Positions 1-8,946 of a stretch of DNA of 64,000 bases are shown one piece after another. Every line of letters starts with the position of its first letter. The stretch's first letter is position 1. The notes beneath the pieces were generated by a model. It saw only the letters and a program-made list of their open reading frames with translations. It was not told where the DNA came from and did not search any database. This DNA is from a bacterium. GTDB lineage: Bacteria > Krumholzibacteriota > Krumholzibacteriia > JACNKJ01. A program made the position numbers and the translations under genes. The DNA lies in assembly GCA_024231955.1 (NCBI GenBank), contig JAAEPZ010000764.1, positions 372,001-436,000 on the forward strand. The letters are read 5' to 3'.

Positions 1-1181
1 TGGTCGCCCCGATCCCCGGCAAGGCGGCGGTGGGCGTTGAGGTGCCCAACCCGGATTCGCGGATCATCTACATGCGCGAAGTGCTCGAAGCCAAGAAATT
101 CCTGGGCGAGAAGGGCAACCTGGCTCTGGCGCTGGGCGTGGATGTCGATGGCAAGCCCTACTGGACCGATCTTTCGGCCATGCCCCACATGCTGGTTGCA
201 GGCGCGACGGGCACGGGCAAAAGTGTCTGCATCAACAGCTTCCTGATCAGCCTGCTCCTGGCACACACCCCGGAGACCCTGCGCCTGTTCCTCATCGATC
301 CCAAGATGCTGGAGCTCAGCGTCTACAATGACATCCCCCATCTGCTCCATCCCGTCATCACCGATAACCGAGTCGCGCTGCAGGCGCTGAACTGGCTTGT
401 GGGTGAGATGGAGCGGCGCTATCAGCTGCTGAAACCGGCAGCCGTGCGCAGCATCGAAGAGTACAACAACAAGGTCAAGGCCGGGGACGTCAACGATCAG
501 GAGGGGGAGGTCATCAAGGAGACACTGCCGTTCCTGGTGGCGGTTGTCGAGGAGTTCGCCGATCTGATCATGACCCAGGGCAAGGATATTCAAACGCCCA
601 TCATCCGCCTGGCTCAGATGGCGAGGGCTGTCGGTATCCACCTGGTGCTGGCGACTCAGCGACCCAGCGTGGATATCATCGATGGCGTCATCAAGGCCAA
701 TTTCCCCAGCCGCGTGGCGTTCAAGGTCTTCAGCCGCTTCGACTCCAAGACGATCCTCGACGGCAATGGTGCCGAATCGCTCATCGGTCGGGGGGACATG
801 CTGTTCAAACATGGCCGCCAGCCGATCCCCGTGCGGGTGCATGGTGCCTTCATCAGCACCGAAGAGGTCGAGAAGGTGGTGTCGCACTGGCGCGACTACA
901 AACTCGATGAAGCGGAGCTGCAGCTTGAGGAGCGCGGCGGCCACGGTTCTGGGATGAGCCACGACGACCCGCTCTACAACGATGCGCTGGAGATCGTGGT
1001 GCGACAGGGATTCGGCAGTACGACTATGCTGCAACGCCGTCTACGCATCGGCTATACCCGCGCAAGCAGAATCATGGACATGCTGGAGGACGGCGGCATT
1101 GTCGGCCCCCATACGGGTAGCAAAGCGCGTGAGGTCCTGGTGGGGCCTGAGGTGCTCTCCGATATCGGGGAGGATCTCTGA
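1..1181 (+). CDS. ftsK: DNA translocase FtsK/SpoIIIE, C-terminal part (partial)
   Basis: This is the 3' end of a gene that begins upstream of the window; the reading frame is open from base 3. FtsK is a hexameric DNA pump that moves chromosome termini through the division septum. The visible part starts in the conserved PGKAAVGVEVPN stretch. It has Walker A (GATGTGKS), a Walker B-like segment ending VVEEFADLIM, the LATQRPSVDIIDGVIKANFPSR block, and a C-terminal winged-helix gamma domain (TTMLQRRLRIGYTRA) that in this family reads KOPS sites. The N-terminal membrane domain is outside the window. Its TGA overlaps the ATG of rimO (TGATG), so the two are probably translationally coupled. Confidence 0.96.
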   Translation, partial: VAPIPGKAAVGVEVPNPDSRIIYMREVLEAKKFLGEKGNLALALGVDVDGKPYWTDLSAMPHMLVAGATGTGKSVCINSFLISLLLAHTPETLRLFLIDPKMLELSVYNDIPHLLHPVITDNRVALQALNWLVGEMERRYQLLKPAAVRSIEEYNNKVKAGDVNDQEGEVIKETLPFLVAVVEEFADLIMTQGKDIQTPIIRLAQMARAVGIHLVLATQRPSVDIIDGVIKANFPSRVAFKVFSRFDSKTILDGNGAESLIGRGDMLFKHGRQPIPVRVHGAFISTEEVEKVVSHWRDYKLDEAELQLEERGGHGSGMSHDDPLYNDALEIVVRQGFGSTTMLQRRLRIGYTRASRIMDMLEDGGIVGPHTGSKAREVLVGPEVLSDIGEDL

Positions 1182-2596
1182 TGGCTCGGATCAAGGTTTA
1201 TCTTGAGTCGCTCGGGTGCTCCAAGAACCTTGTGGACAGCGAGGCGCTGCTCGGCCTTTTGCCGGCCGGAAGTTTCAGGATTCAACCCGAGCTCCCAGGT
1301 GCCGATCTGATCATCCTCAACACCTGCTCATTTATCGCCGACGCCCGGGAGCAGTCGGTCAACCGGATGATGGAGCTGGCGGTTTACCGTCAGGAGCACG
1401 ATTGCCGCCTTGTGATCTGGGGCTGTCTGCCGGAGCGGTATGCCGAGGAACTGCTGACAGAGGTACCGGAGATCGACCTCGTCGCAGGGGTTGGGCGCCA
1501 ACAGGATGTTGTCGATCTGCTGGCGGACCTGACCTCCACTGCCGGATCTGTGGTCCGCGATTCGCTTCTGTCTGCAAGTCCAGCCTCAGGCTTTGAGGGT
1601 TTCACGGAGCGCCCGCTGCTCACACCGCCACATCTGGCCTATATCAAGATCGCCGAAGGCTGTAATCGCGGCTGCAGCTTCTGCGCCATCCCCGCCATCA
1701 GGGGGCGCTTCCGCAGTCGGAGTCGCGGGGACATTGTCGACGAGGCCAGGAATCTGGTTGGTCGGGGGGTTCGGGAGATCAACCTGATCTGCCAGGATAC
1801 TGCCTGGTATGGTCGCGATCTTGATGAGGGGGGGCTTTTGCCCCTGGTGACCGAACTCGGTCAAATCGAGGATCTGACCTGGATCCGGATTTTCTACCTG
1901 CACCCGGCGCTTATGAATCTGGAGCAGATAGTGGAACTCTATTCCCAACCGAAAGTAGTTCCCTACCTCGATTTACCCATCCAACACGCCTCCGACAAGA
2001 TGCTGAAGCTGATGCGCAGGGGGCATACGAGAGCCACTCTCGAAGAGCTTCTGACCGGATTGAGGTACAGAGTGCCCAACCTTGTGCTCCGAAGCACGGT
2101 ACTGGTCGGACATCCGGGTGAGACGGACGAGGATTTCGAAGAGTTGCTGGATCTGATCGAGGCGCACCCCTTCGATAAGCTCGGGATCTTCGGCTTCAGC
2201 GCCGAGGAGAACACCCATGCCGCAAGTTTGACGGATCTGGTCCCCCCCGAGGTGATCGCCGAGCGGATAGAGCGGATTCAAGTAATCCAGATGGCGATCA
2301 GCGAGGAGCTGAACGTGAAGCAGATTGGGCGTCGGCTAACCGGTTTTGTGGAGGCGATACATGGTGCTTCAGAGGGGTTACCGGAGTATCTGAAGCTGGA
2401 TCCCATTGCTTCCGCGCCGTTTACCGATGCACGCGCCGCGATTCGGACCGAACGTGACGCCTACGAGGTGGATGGCCATGTCTTCCTGACCGGCGCTGAC
2501 GGTCTGAAGACGGGCGATGAGGTAACGGTCGAGATAACCGAAGCGGATGTTTATGACCTGAAAGGGAAGATTGTGAACGATTTTTGTTTGCCTTGA
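1181..2596 (+). CDS. rimO: Ribosomal protein uS12 methylthiotransferase RimO
   Basis: A radical-SAM methylthiotransferase of 471 residues that, in the RimO family, adds a methylthio group to the conserved Asp of ribosomal protein S12. The N-terminal UPF0004 domain begins VYLESLGCSKNLVDSE, which is the RimO-type rather than MiaB-type signature, and holds three Cys for the second iron-sulfur cluster. The radical SAM motif CNRGCSFC follows at about residue 161. A C-terminal TRAM-like domain ends the protein. The length is normal for the family. The start overlaps the ftsK stop by one base. Confidence 0.95.
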   Translation: MARIKVYLESLGCSKNLVDSEALLGLLPAGSFRIQPELPGADLIILNTCSFIADAREQSVNRMMELAVYRQEHDCRLVIWGCLPERYAEELLTEVPEIDLVAGVGRQQDVVDLLADLTSTAGSVVRDSLLSASPASGFEGFTERPLLTPPHLAYIKIAEGCNRGCSFCAIPAIRGRFRSRSRGDIVDEARNLVGRGVREINLICQDTAWYGRDLDEGGLLPLVTELGQIEDLTWIRIFYLHPALMNLEQIVELYSQPKVVPYLDLPIQHASDKMLKLMRRGHTRATLEELLTGLRYRVPNLVLRSTVLVGHPGETDEDFEELLDLIEAHPFDKLGIFGFSAEENTHAASLTDLVPPEVIAERIERIQVIQMAISEELNVKQIGRRLTGFVEAIHGASEGLPEYLKLDPIASAPFTDARAAIRTERDAYEVDGHVFLTGADGLKTGDEVTVEITEADVYDLKGKIVNDFCLP

Positions 2597-2659
2597 CAGC
2601 ATGAGTAGAGCTTCTTATACCAAGTCATGCAAGTACATGCCTTTAGCCTGGAGAATGGA

Positions 2660-3346
2660 ATGACTATTTTCAGACAGATGGCCCCGGCGATCGTTGCCCC
2701 GATGTTGCTCTCTTTCCTTTTCATGATATTCCCTCTGCAGGCGTTTGCGGATGAGGCGGAGGCAGTTCCCCAGGATGTGTTTCACATCCAAGATATCCCG
2801 ACCAACCTGGGCATTGCCTACGGCATGGCCGCCGATGTGGCCGAGAAGACCCTGGAGTCCCTTAGCGAAACGATCGGCGGCAATCGCATTGCCTTCAGAC
2901 CGGTACGGGAACACTCCGGTAATTCGCTCATCGTGACGGCGCTCACCGAGGCGGCGCGTCGACACTCCCTGGAGCTGGCGATCAACAGCTCGCAGAGCGA
3001 CTACATTATCGATTTCAGCATACTGGAATTGCGTATCGCCTATACCGGCACCGACAGGGGCGCCCTCTTCCTCAAGAAGGAGATCGAACGGGCCGGTTCC
3101 TGTGTCCTGGCCTGCAGTCTGGTCGACTCCGACAGCATGATCGAGATGACCACGCTCCAGCAGGAGGTGCTGGTCACCGATCATTTCCCCAGCGACATGC
3201 TGGAGGTGGTCAAGAGCAGCACCTATCCGTTCACCTCTCCGGAATATACGTCCAAAGATTGGTCAAAGGCTGTTGAGCCTTTTGTCGTGACCGGACTGGT
3301 CACGGGGTTGATCTACCTCTTCTTCAGTAATCAGAGCAGTGATTGA
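2660..3346 (+). CDS. Exported protein of unknown function with C-terminal membrane segment
   Basis: I do not recognise this family. The ATG at 2660 is chosen because GGAG lies six bases upstream and the protein then opens with a clean signal peptide (hydrophobic MLLSFLFMIFPL, then AFA before DEAEA). The frame is open 33 bases further upstream without a ribosome site. The mature part (about 190 residues) is acidic and mixed alpha/beta in look. It ends with a short hydrophobic segment (VVTGLVTGLIYLFF) and a polar tail, suggesting an inner-membrane anchor facing the periplasm. Its TGA overlaps the start of the TPR lipoprotein, and bamD follows, so an envelope-assembly role is a guess from context. 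Confidence 0.75.
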   Translation: MTIFRQMAPAIVAPMLLSFLFMIFPLQAFADEAEAVPQDVFHIQDIPTNLGIAYGMAADVAEKTLESLSETIGGNRIAFRPVREHSGNSLIVTALTEAARRHSLELAINSSQSDYIIDFSILELRIAYTGTDRGALFLKKEIERAGSCVLACSLVDSDSMIEMTTLQQEVLVTDHFPSDMLEVVKSSTYPFTSPEYTSKDWSKAVEPFVVTGLVTGLIYLFFSNQSSD

Positions 3347-4287
3347 TGAGGGACATTGCCCCCGGCATCCGGAGATACCGAGTTGCGATACTGTTATCTC
3401 TGCTCGGTCTTCTCTTAATGGCCTGCAGCGACAACGGCGACCTGGAGAAGCATCTTGATAAAGGGCACACCTACTTCGCCGAAGGGCATTACGAGGATGC
3501 CCAGTTGGAGGGGCTTTACGTTCTCATGCGTGAGCAGGAGAATGCCGAGGCCCAGCATCTGATTGCCCGCAGCCTGTTGATGCAGAACAAGGACAGCGAG
3601 GCCGAGTCCTATTTCCGGGAACTCGCCAAGTTCAGCTCCGCCTATGCCAGAGAGGCCGCCATGCTCTATAACGAGTTGGCGCAGGAGGACTACAGGGCAA
3701 ACCAGAAATCCAGGGCAACCCGTCGCTGGCGCATTGCCCTCAACCTATTTCCCCATCTCGATCTGGGTCCCTACAGCTTCTTCATGGCGAGTAAGTGTTA
3801 CGATGACCGGGAATGGCAACAGGCTGCGGATCTATACGGACGCGCCCTGGCGGCCTATCCCGACACGAGTGCCGTCAGAAACGTCCGCTTCCCCTACGGT
3901 GTGAGTTTGTATCGCCTGGAACGCTGGGATCAGTCGCTGGTAGAGCTGGAGAAGTTCCTGGCGGCCTACCATCGTCATCGGCAACGTTTTGAGGCGATCC
4001 TCATCTACCAGGAGATCCTGATCAAGCAGGCGGAATACAGCAACGCCCGTATGGATTACGAAAATGCGGTCAGGCTGCTGCGTAAGAGTCTCCGGTACAA
4101 GGAGAATCCTCCCAAGACATCGGAGGCGCTTCTGGTTCTGGGAGATTGCTACGAGCGGATGCAGGACTACAATGCAGCGGCCGACTGTTACCGCAAGATC
4201 ATCAACGCCAATGTCGGCGGTGTCGGCCGCTACTACGATACGGCCATCGAAAAACTCGGCAGACTCGACAAAGCGAAACTCAGGTGA
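3346..4287 (+). CDS. TPR-repeat lipoprotein
   Basis: A predicted lipoprotein of about 313 residues. The signal peptide ends in the lipobox LLMAC, so Cys is lipidated. The rest is built of helical TPR-like repeats (for example GHTYFAEGHYEDAQ, AADLYGRALAAYPD and GDCYERMQDYNAAADCYRKI). Such proteins act as periplasmic scaffolds. The ATG at 3346 forms a TGATG overlap with the preceding gene; a TTG one codon earlier is also possible. With the BamD-like lipoprotein directly downstream it looks like an accessory of the outer-membrane assembly or tethering machinery. A specific function is not supported by sequence alone. Confidence 0.85.
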   Translation: MRDIAPGIRRYRVAILLSLLGLLLMACSDNGDLEKHLDKGHTYFAEGHYEDAQLEGLYVLMREQENAEAQHLIARSLLMQNKDSEAESYFRELAKFSSAYAREAAMLYNELAQEDYRANQKSRATRRWRIALNLFPHLDLGPYSFFMASKCYDDREWQQAADLYGRALAAYPDTSAVRNVRFPYGVSLYRLERWDQSLVELEKFLAAYHRHRQRFEAILIYQEILIKQAEYSNARMDYENAVRLLRKSLRYKENPPKTSEALLVLGDCYERMQDYNAAADCYRKIINANVGGVGRYYDTAIEKLGRLDKAKLR

Positions 4288-4292
4288 TGTAA

Positions 4293-5027
4293 GTGAAACA
4301 GACAAGATTCCTCTCCAGATTGATCATCTTTGCCGCCATCGCCCTCCTGATCGGATGTAGCGCCGGCGAGAAACTCTCCCGCAGGGACAGCGGCGATCAG
4401 GCCTTCGAGCGGGGTGATTACCCTGAAGCGATTATGGACTACCAGCTCTATCTCGAGGACGGTCTGGCAAGCGAGGAGACCATGGAGGCGCACTTCATGC
4501 TCGCTCGCTCCTATTTCGAGAACAAGGATTTCCCGACTGCCGCCGTTGAGTTCGAGATCTTCCAGCGGGATTATCCGCAGAGCGATTCCCTGGTCGCAGC
4601 CGCCTACTACGAAGCTCTTTGCTGGATGAAGCAATCCGCATCATATGATCGGGATTCCGAGCCTACCGAACAGGCCATCCGCCGCCTGGAAAACTTCATC
4701 CTCGATTATCCGACCAGCAGTTACAGAACCCAGGCCGAAACCTGGATTGCCGAACTCAATGAGATGCTGGCCCACAAGTGTTTCGAAATCGCCGTTCTGT
4801 ACAAGAAGATGAAGCAACCGGAAGCTGCGATCGTCTACTGTGACAAGTTGCTCTCGTTTTATCCCGGATGCAGCTATCAACAGGATACAATCCTGTTGCT
4901 GCTCGAACTGAAGCTGCTGACGGGTGCCGATGCCGAGGCGGACCGGATCATGGAGGCTATCCAGGCCGAGTATGCAGGTACCGAGCTGGAAGCGAGCGCC
5001 CGGGAATTGATGAACGATCGGCCCTGA
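4293..5027 (+). CDS. bamD: Outer membrane assembly lipoprotein BamD-like
   Basis: A 244-residue lipoprotein with lipobox LLIGC and five TPR-type repeats, matching the size and pattern of BamD/YfiO. Typical phrases are FERGDYPEAIMDYQLYL, HFMLARSYFENKDFPTAAVEFEIF and AIRRLENFILDYPTS. BamD binds BamA in the BAM complex that inserts beta-barrels in the outer membrane; bamA is found here at 20.2 kb. The start is GTG, five bases after the previous stop. The family resemblance is good, but single-organism TPR lipoproteins can mimic BamD, so the symbol is given with some reserve. Confidence 0.8.
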   Translation: MKQTRFLSRLIIFAAIALLIGCSAGEKLSRRDSGDQAFERGDYPEAIMDYQLYLEDGLASEETMEAHFMLARSYFENKDFPTAAVEFEIFQRDYPQSDSLVAAAYYEALCWMKQSASYDRDSEPTEQAIRRLENFILDYPTSSYRTQAETWIAELNEMLAHKCFEIAVLYKKMKQPEAAIVYCDKLLSFYPGCSYQQDTILLLLELKLLTGADAEADRIMEAIQAEYAGTELEASARELMNDRP

Positions 5028-5030
5028 CCC

Positions 5031-5636
5031 ATGACAAGTGCAAACAAGCGACAGATCGGTCTTCTGGGGGGATCTTTCGATCCACCGCACGAAGGACATC
5101 TGTGGATGGCACGTCGCGCCAAAGCGCTTCTGGATCTTGACGAGATCTGGCTGTTGCCCGCCTGGTCCCCGCCGCACAAAAACACCAGTGAACAGAGTTC
5201 ATTCGATCACCGTCTGGCCATGACCGAACTGCTGGCCGCGGAGTCCGAATTCATCCGCGTCGATCCCGTCGAACGCGAGCTTGGGGGCACCAGCTATACG
5301 ATCGACACTGTTAGGCATCTGAAACAGGAGCATGGTCGGCAATGTGAGTTCCAACTGATCATCGGCGGCGACTCTCTGGCCGATCTGGACCAGTGGCGTC
5401 AACCTGAAAAACTCTGTCGCGAACTGCCTGTCGCCGTCCTGGTGCGCGCGGGACACGCAAGCGAAACGACTCTACCCTGTCGCATCTTCGATGGCGAGAC
5501 GCATCCGGCCCAGAGTCGCGAGATCCGCTCCGCAATCGGAGGCAACGGCAATGTCCGCTGGCTGACCGCCAGGGTTGCCGCCTACATCAAGACCCATGCT
5601 CTCTATCAATCGAGGGCCGAGGGGGAGACCTCATGA
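5031..5636 (+). CDS. nadD: Nicotinate-nucleotide adenylyltransferase NadD
   Basis: This enzyme converts nicotinate mononucleotide and ATP to deamido-NAD in the cytosol, the step common to the de novo and salvage routes to NAD. The nucleotidyltransferase signature GGSFDPPHEGH is at residues 13-23. The substrate-binding stretch LLPAWSPPHK and the late SRxIR-type motif (QSREIRSAI) are present. At 201 residues it has normal length. Its 3' end overlaps polA by four bases. nadB, which supplies iminoaspartate for the same pathway, lies 26 kb downstream. Confidence 0.95.
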   Translation: MTSANKRQIGLLGGSFDPPHEGHLWMARRAKALLDLDEIWLLPAWSPPHKNTSEQSSFDHRLAMTELLAAESEFIRVDPVERELGGTSYTIDTVRHLKQEHGRQCEFQLIIGGDSLADLDQWRQPEKLCRELPVAVLVRAGHASETTLPCRIFDGETHPAQSREIRSAIGGNGNVRWLTARVAAYIKTHALYQSRAEGETS

Positions 5637-8341
5637 AGTTGTTGCTGGTAGACGGCCATGCGCTGGCCTATCGCGGTTATTTTGCGATGATCCGCAACCC
5701 TCTGACCAATGAACGCGGAGAGAACACGAGCGCCGAATTCGGGTTCATACGCACCCTCAGAGCGACGCTCAGAGAGCACCAGCCCGACGCCCTCCTCGTC
5801 TGTTTCGACCCCAAGGGGAAGACCTTCCGCCACGAGTTGTATCCCGAATACAAGGCGCAGCGCCCCAAGATGCCCGAGGACCTGCGGGACAGCATCGAGC
5901 AGATCTTCAACTTCTGCGACGTCATGGGTTACTCCTGGCTGAGGCGTGAGGGGTATGAGGCGGATGATGTGCTTGCAAGCGCCGCAACCCAGGCGGCTGC
6001 CGGGGGGTGGGATGTCCTGCTCATGACGGGCGACAAGGATCTTTGCCAGATCGTGGACGAGAAGATCCATGTCCTCCGACCCGCCAGCGGTGCCAAGGAG
6101 GCCCGCATCCTCGATCCGGCAGGCGTCAGTGAGGAGTTCGGCGTCTCTCCCAATCGGATACTCGACTATCTCAGCCTGATTGGCGACAGCTCCGACAACA
6201 TCCCCGGCGTCCCCGGTATGGGTCCCAAGACCAGCCTCAAGGTGCTCGCGGAATTCTCCACTATCGATGAGATCTTCGCCAACCTCGAGAACGTCAGCTC
6301 GGCCGCCGCCCGCAAAAAACTGGCTGCGGGCAAGGAGAGCGCTCTGTTCTCCCGCGATCTTATCCGTCTGGTGTGCGATCTGGATCTGGCCGAGGGTCCC
6401 GATCAATGGTCACCGGGCCCCGGCGACAATGACGCCATGCGCAACTGGTTCCTCGATCGGGGTTTTCATACGCTGCTGAACGAGTTCGAAAAGGGGGATT
6501 TCCCCAGGGAAGAGCTGGAGTACTCGCTCATTCTGGATGAAGAGGCTCTGAGCGATCTCGTTGAAAAGCTGCATGCCTGCGACCGGTTTGCGGTCGACAC
6601 CGAGACTACCGGACTCGATACCCATGTTGCCGAACTGGTCGGGATCAGTCTGGCCCTGGCGCCGGGCGAGGCCTTTTACCTGCCGGTGTTGTCGGAGAAG
6701 AGGGCGAACACCTCGCTTTTCGACAATGTCGAAGAGCAGCGCGGGCTGTCTGCGGATGTCATACGTCAGGCGCTGGCCGCCCTCTTCTCCGATCCTCGTA
6801 TCGAGAAGGTCGCCCAGAATCTCAAATTCGACGCCGACATCCTCGAGCGATTCGGCCTCCCTTTGACCGGTCCCTTTTTCGACACGATGCTGGCGAGCTA
6901 CTGCGTTGATCCCGCGCGACGGAGTCACGGCCTGGACGCACAGGTGCTTGATCGGATCGGACATGAGATGATGCCCTACTCGGCCCTGTTCGAGAAGGGT
7001 GACCGGGAGAGGGATATCCGCACAGTGCCGCTGGCCAAGCTGGGACACTATGCCGCCGAGGATGCCGACTTCACCCTCCGCCTGGCGGATCAACTGGTTG
7101 ACGAACTTGCGGAGAAGCAAGTCGAGTCGCTGTTCAAAGACCTCGAGATGCCGCTGCTGCATGTCCTGCGACGCATGGAGAACGAGGGGGTCGCCCTGGA
7201 CACGGAGCATCTGGCGAGTCTCTCCACGACCATGGAGGCGCGCATGGGGGAGTTGACCGATCAGATCCACGCCGACGCCGGGCGCGAGTTCACCATCGGC
7301 AGTCCCAAGCAGCTTTCGGCTGTGCTCTTCGATGAGCTTGGGTTGCCGCCCGGCAAGAGGACAAAGACCGGTTTTTCAACGGACGAAGAGGTGTTGAGCG
7401 AACTTGCAACCGAGCATGCGATTGCCGGGCGGGTTCTGGAGTGGCGCGAGTTGACCAAGTTGAGAAACACCTACATCGATGTTCTGCCGGAGATGATCTC
7501 ACCCTTGACCGGCAGAATCCACACCAGCTTCAATCAGGCCGTCACGTCAACGGGGCGACTGTCGAGCAGTGATCCCAATCTGCAGAATATCCCGATCCGC
7601 ACGGATCTCGGCAAGGAGATACGTAAGGCGTTTATCGCACCGCCGGGAAGGCTGCTCGCCGCCTTCGATTACAGTCAGGTTGAATTGCGGATCCTCGCCC
7701 ATCTCAGTAACGATGAAGCTCTGGTGGAGGCGTTTACATCGGGGCGGGATATCCACACCTGGACGGCCGCCCGCATCGGCGGCAAACCGGAGGCCGATGT
7801 GACCCGGGATGAGCGGAGTCGCTCCAAGATGGTCAACTTCGGCGTGCTCTACGGCATGGGGGCGGGGGGGCTGTCCCGCCGCCTGCAGATCCCGCGCAAG
7901 GATGCGCAGGCTTTTATCGATGATTATTTCGGGGCCTTTCCCGGGATCAAGATCTGGATGGCTTCAACTCTGAGCCAGGCACGCGCGGCATCCGCGACCT
8001 GTACGCTCATGGGACGTCGCCGCGAATTGCCCGACATCAACAGCAAGAATGGCCGGATCAGCAGCTTCGCCGAACGTGTGGCCATCAATACCCCGATCCA
8101 GGGCACTGCCGCCGACCTGATCAAGAAAGCGATGCTCGCGGTGGACAGCTTCATCAAAGAGGACAAACTCGTGAGCCGAATGCTCCTGCAGGTTCACGAT
8201 GAACTGCTCTTCGAAACCACACCCGACGAATTGGAGCATCTCGCCTCCGGCGTCAAGCGGATCATGGAGGGGGTGGCGGACTTCCGAGTGCCGCTTCTCG
8301 TAGATTGGGGTTCGGGCAGCAACTGGCTGGAGGCGCACTGA
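5633..8341 (+). CDS. polA: DNA polymerase I
   Basis: A full-length family A polymerase of 902 residues with all three activities apparently intact. The N-terminal 5'-3' flap nuclease has LVDGHALAYRGYFA, YEADDVLAS, TGDKDLCQIV and GDSSDNIPGVPGMG. The middle 3'-5' exonuclease keeps DTETTGLD (about residue 322), NLKFDAD and YAAEDADFT, unlike many Pol I proteins where it has decayed. The polymerase domain has TSTGRLSSSDPNLQN, motif A DYSQVELR, the O-helix RSKMVNFGVLYGM and motif C VHDELLFE. Its stop overlaps the coaE start (TGATG). Confidence 0.97.
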   Translation: MKLLLVDGHALAYRGYFAMIRNPLTNERGENTSAEFGFIRTLRATLREHQPDALLVCFDPKGKTFRHELYPEYKAQRPKMPEDLRDSIEQIFNFCDVMGYSWLRREGYEADDVLASAATQAAAGGWDVLLMTGDKDLCQIVDEKIHVLRPASGAKEARILDPAGVSEEFGVSPNRILDYLSLIGDSSDNIPGVPGMGPKTSLKVLAEFSTIDEIFANLENVSSAAARKKLAAGKESALFSRDLIRLVCDLDLAEGPDQWSPGPGDNDAMRNWFLDRGFHTLLNEFEKGDFPREELEYSLILDEEALSDLVEKLHACDRFAVDTETTGLDTHVAELVGISLALAPGEAFYLPVLSEKRANTSLFDNVEEQRGLSADVIRQALAALFSDPRIEKVAQNLKFDADILERFGLPLTGPFFDTMLASYCVDPARRSHGLDAQVLDRIGHEMMPYSALFEKGDRERDIRTVPLAKLGHYAAEDADFTLRLADQLVDELAEKQVESLFKDLEMPLLHVLRRMENEGVALDTEHLASLSTTMEARMGELTDQIHADAGREFTIGSPKQLSAVLFDELGLPPGKRTKTGFSTDEEVLSELATEHAIAGRVLEWRELTKLRNTYIDVLPEMISPLTGRIHTSFNQAVTSTGRLSSSDPNLQNIPIRTDLGKEIRKAFIAPPGRLLAAFDYSQVELRILAHLSNDEALVEAFTSGRDIHTWTAARIGGKPEADVTRDERSRSKMVNFGVLYGMGAGGLSRRLQIPRKDAQAFIDDYFGAFPGIKIWMASTLSQARAASATCTLMGRRRELPDINSKNGRISSFAERVAINTPIQGTAADLIKKAMLAVDSFIKEDKLVSRMLLQVHDELLFETTPDELEHLASGVKRIMEGVADFRVPLLVDWGSGSNWLEAH

Positions 8342-8943
8342 TGGGACGCACCTGGGTTCTGACGGGTCCAATGGGCTGCGGCAAATCCACCGTGGCGAAG
8401 ATGTTGACCGAGTGCGGCGCCGCCTGCCTGGACGCCGACGCTCTCAGCAACCGCGTCCTAGCCCGCCACGAGGATGTCCACCGGGAGCTGGCGGACATGT
8501 TCGGCAGCGAGGTCTTCGGTGATGATGGCCGTCCACGGCGCGACTACATCGGGGACATGGTTTTCAAGCAACCCCAACTGCTGAGCGATCTCGAAGCGCT
8601 GTTGCATCCATATGTCTTCGAAGAGATGCGAGAAGCCACCGGGGACTGGCATGCCCGCAATCATGGCCTGCTCTTCCTCGAGGTCGTACTCTGGTTTCAG
8701 CAGAGGGCGGAGCCATTCCCCGTGGACGGCGTCCTCATGCTCTGGGCTCCCCATGACGTACTGATCGAGCGGGTGACCCGACGCAGCAAACTGTCGGAGA
8801 GTCAAGTCGCCGCCCGGCTGGCGGCACAGGGCAACTGGGATGACCTGAACAGCAGAGCCGATCGCGTTCTCAATACCGACTGCGACCTCGACACGCTCAG
8901 GCAACACGTCCGCACGCTATACCGCATAATGCGTGTCGATTGA
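8341..8943 (+). CDS. coaE: Dephospho-CoA kinase
   Basis: Phosphorylates dephospho-CoA on the ribose 3' hydroxyl, the last step of CoA synthesis. The P-loop GPMGCGKST is at residues 8-16. It is followed by CLDADALSNRVL (the usual DAD motif) and the lid-like region RVTRRSKLSESQVAARL that is typical of CoaE. About 200 residues, normal length. The ATG at 8341 overlaps the polA stop and is preferred over an in-frame GTG 36 bases earlier inside polA. A polA-coaE pairing is common in many bacteria. Confidence 0.93.
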   Translation: MGRTWVLTGPMGCGKSTVAKMLTECGAACLDADALSNRVLARHEDVHRELADMFGSEVFGDDGRPRRDYIGDMVFKQPQLLSDLEALLHPYVFEEMREATGDWHARNHGLLFLEVVLWFQQRAEPFPVDGVLMLWAPHDVLIERVTRRSKLSESQVAARLAAQGNWDDLNSRADRVLNTDCDLDTLRQHVRTLYRIMRVD

Positions 8944-8946
8944 TCC

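Noticed and set aside
5633..8341. Possible loss of proofreading in PolA
   Set aside because: DTETTGLD, NLKFDAD and the YAAEDAD segment are all present, so the 3'-5' exonuclease looks intact.
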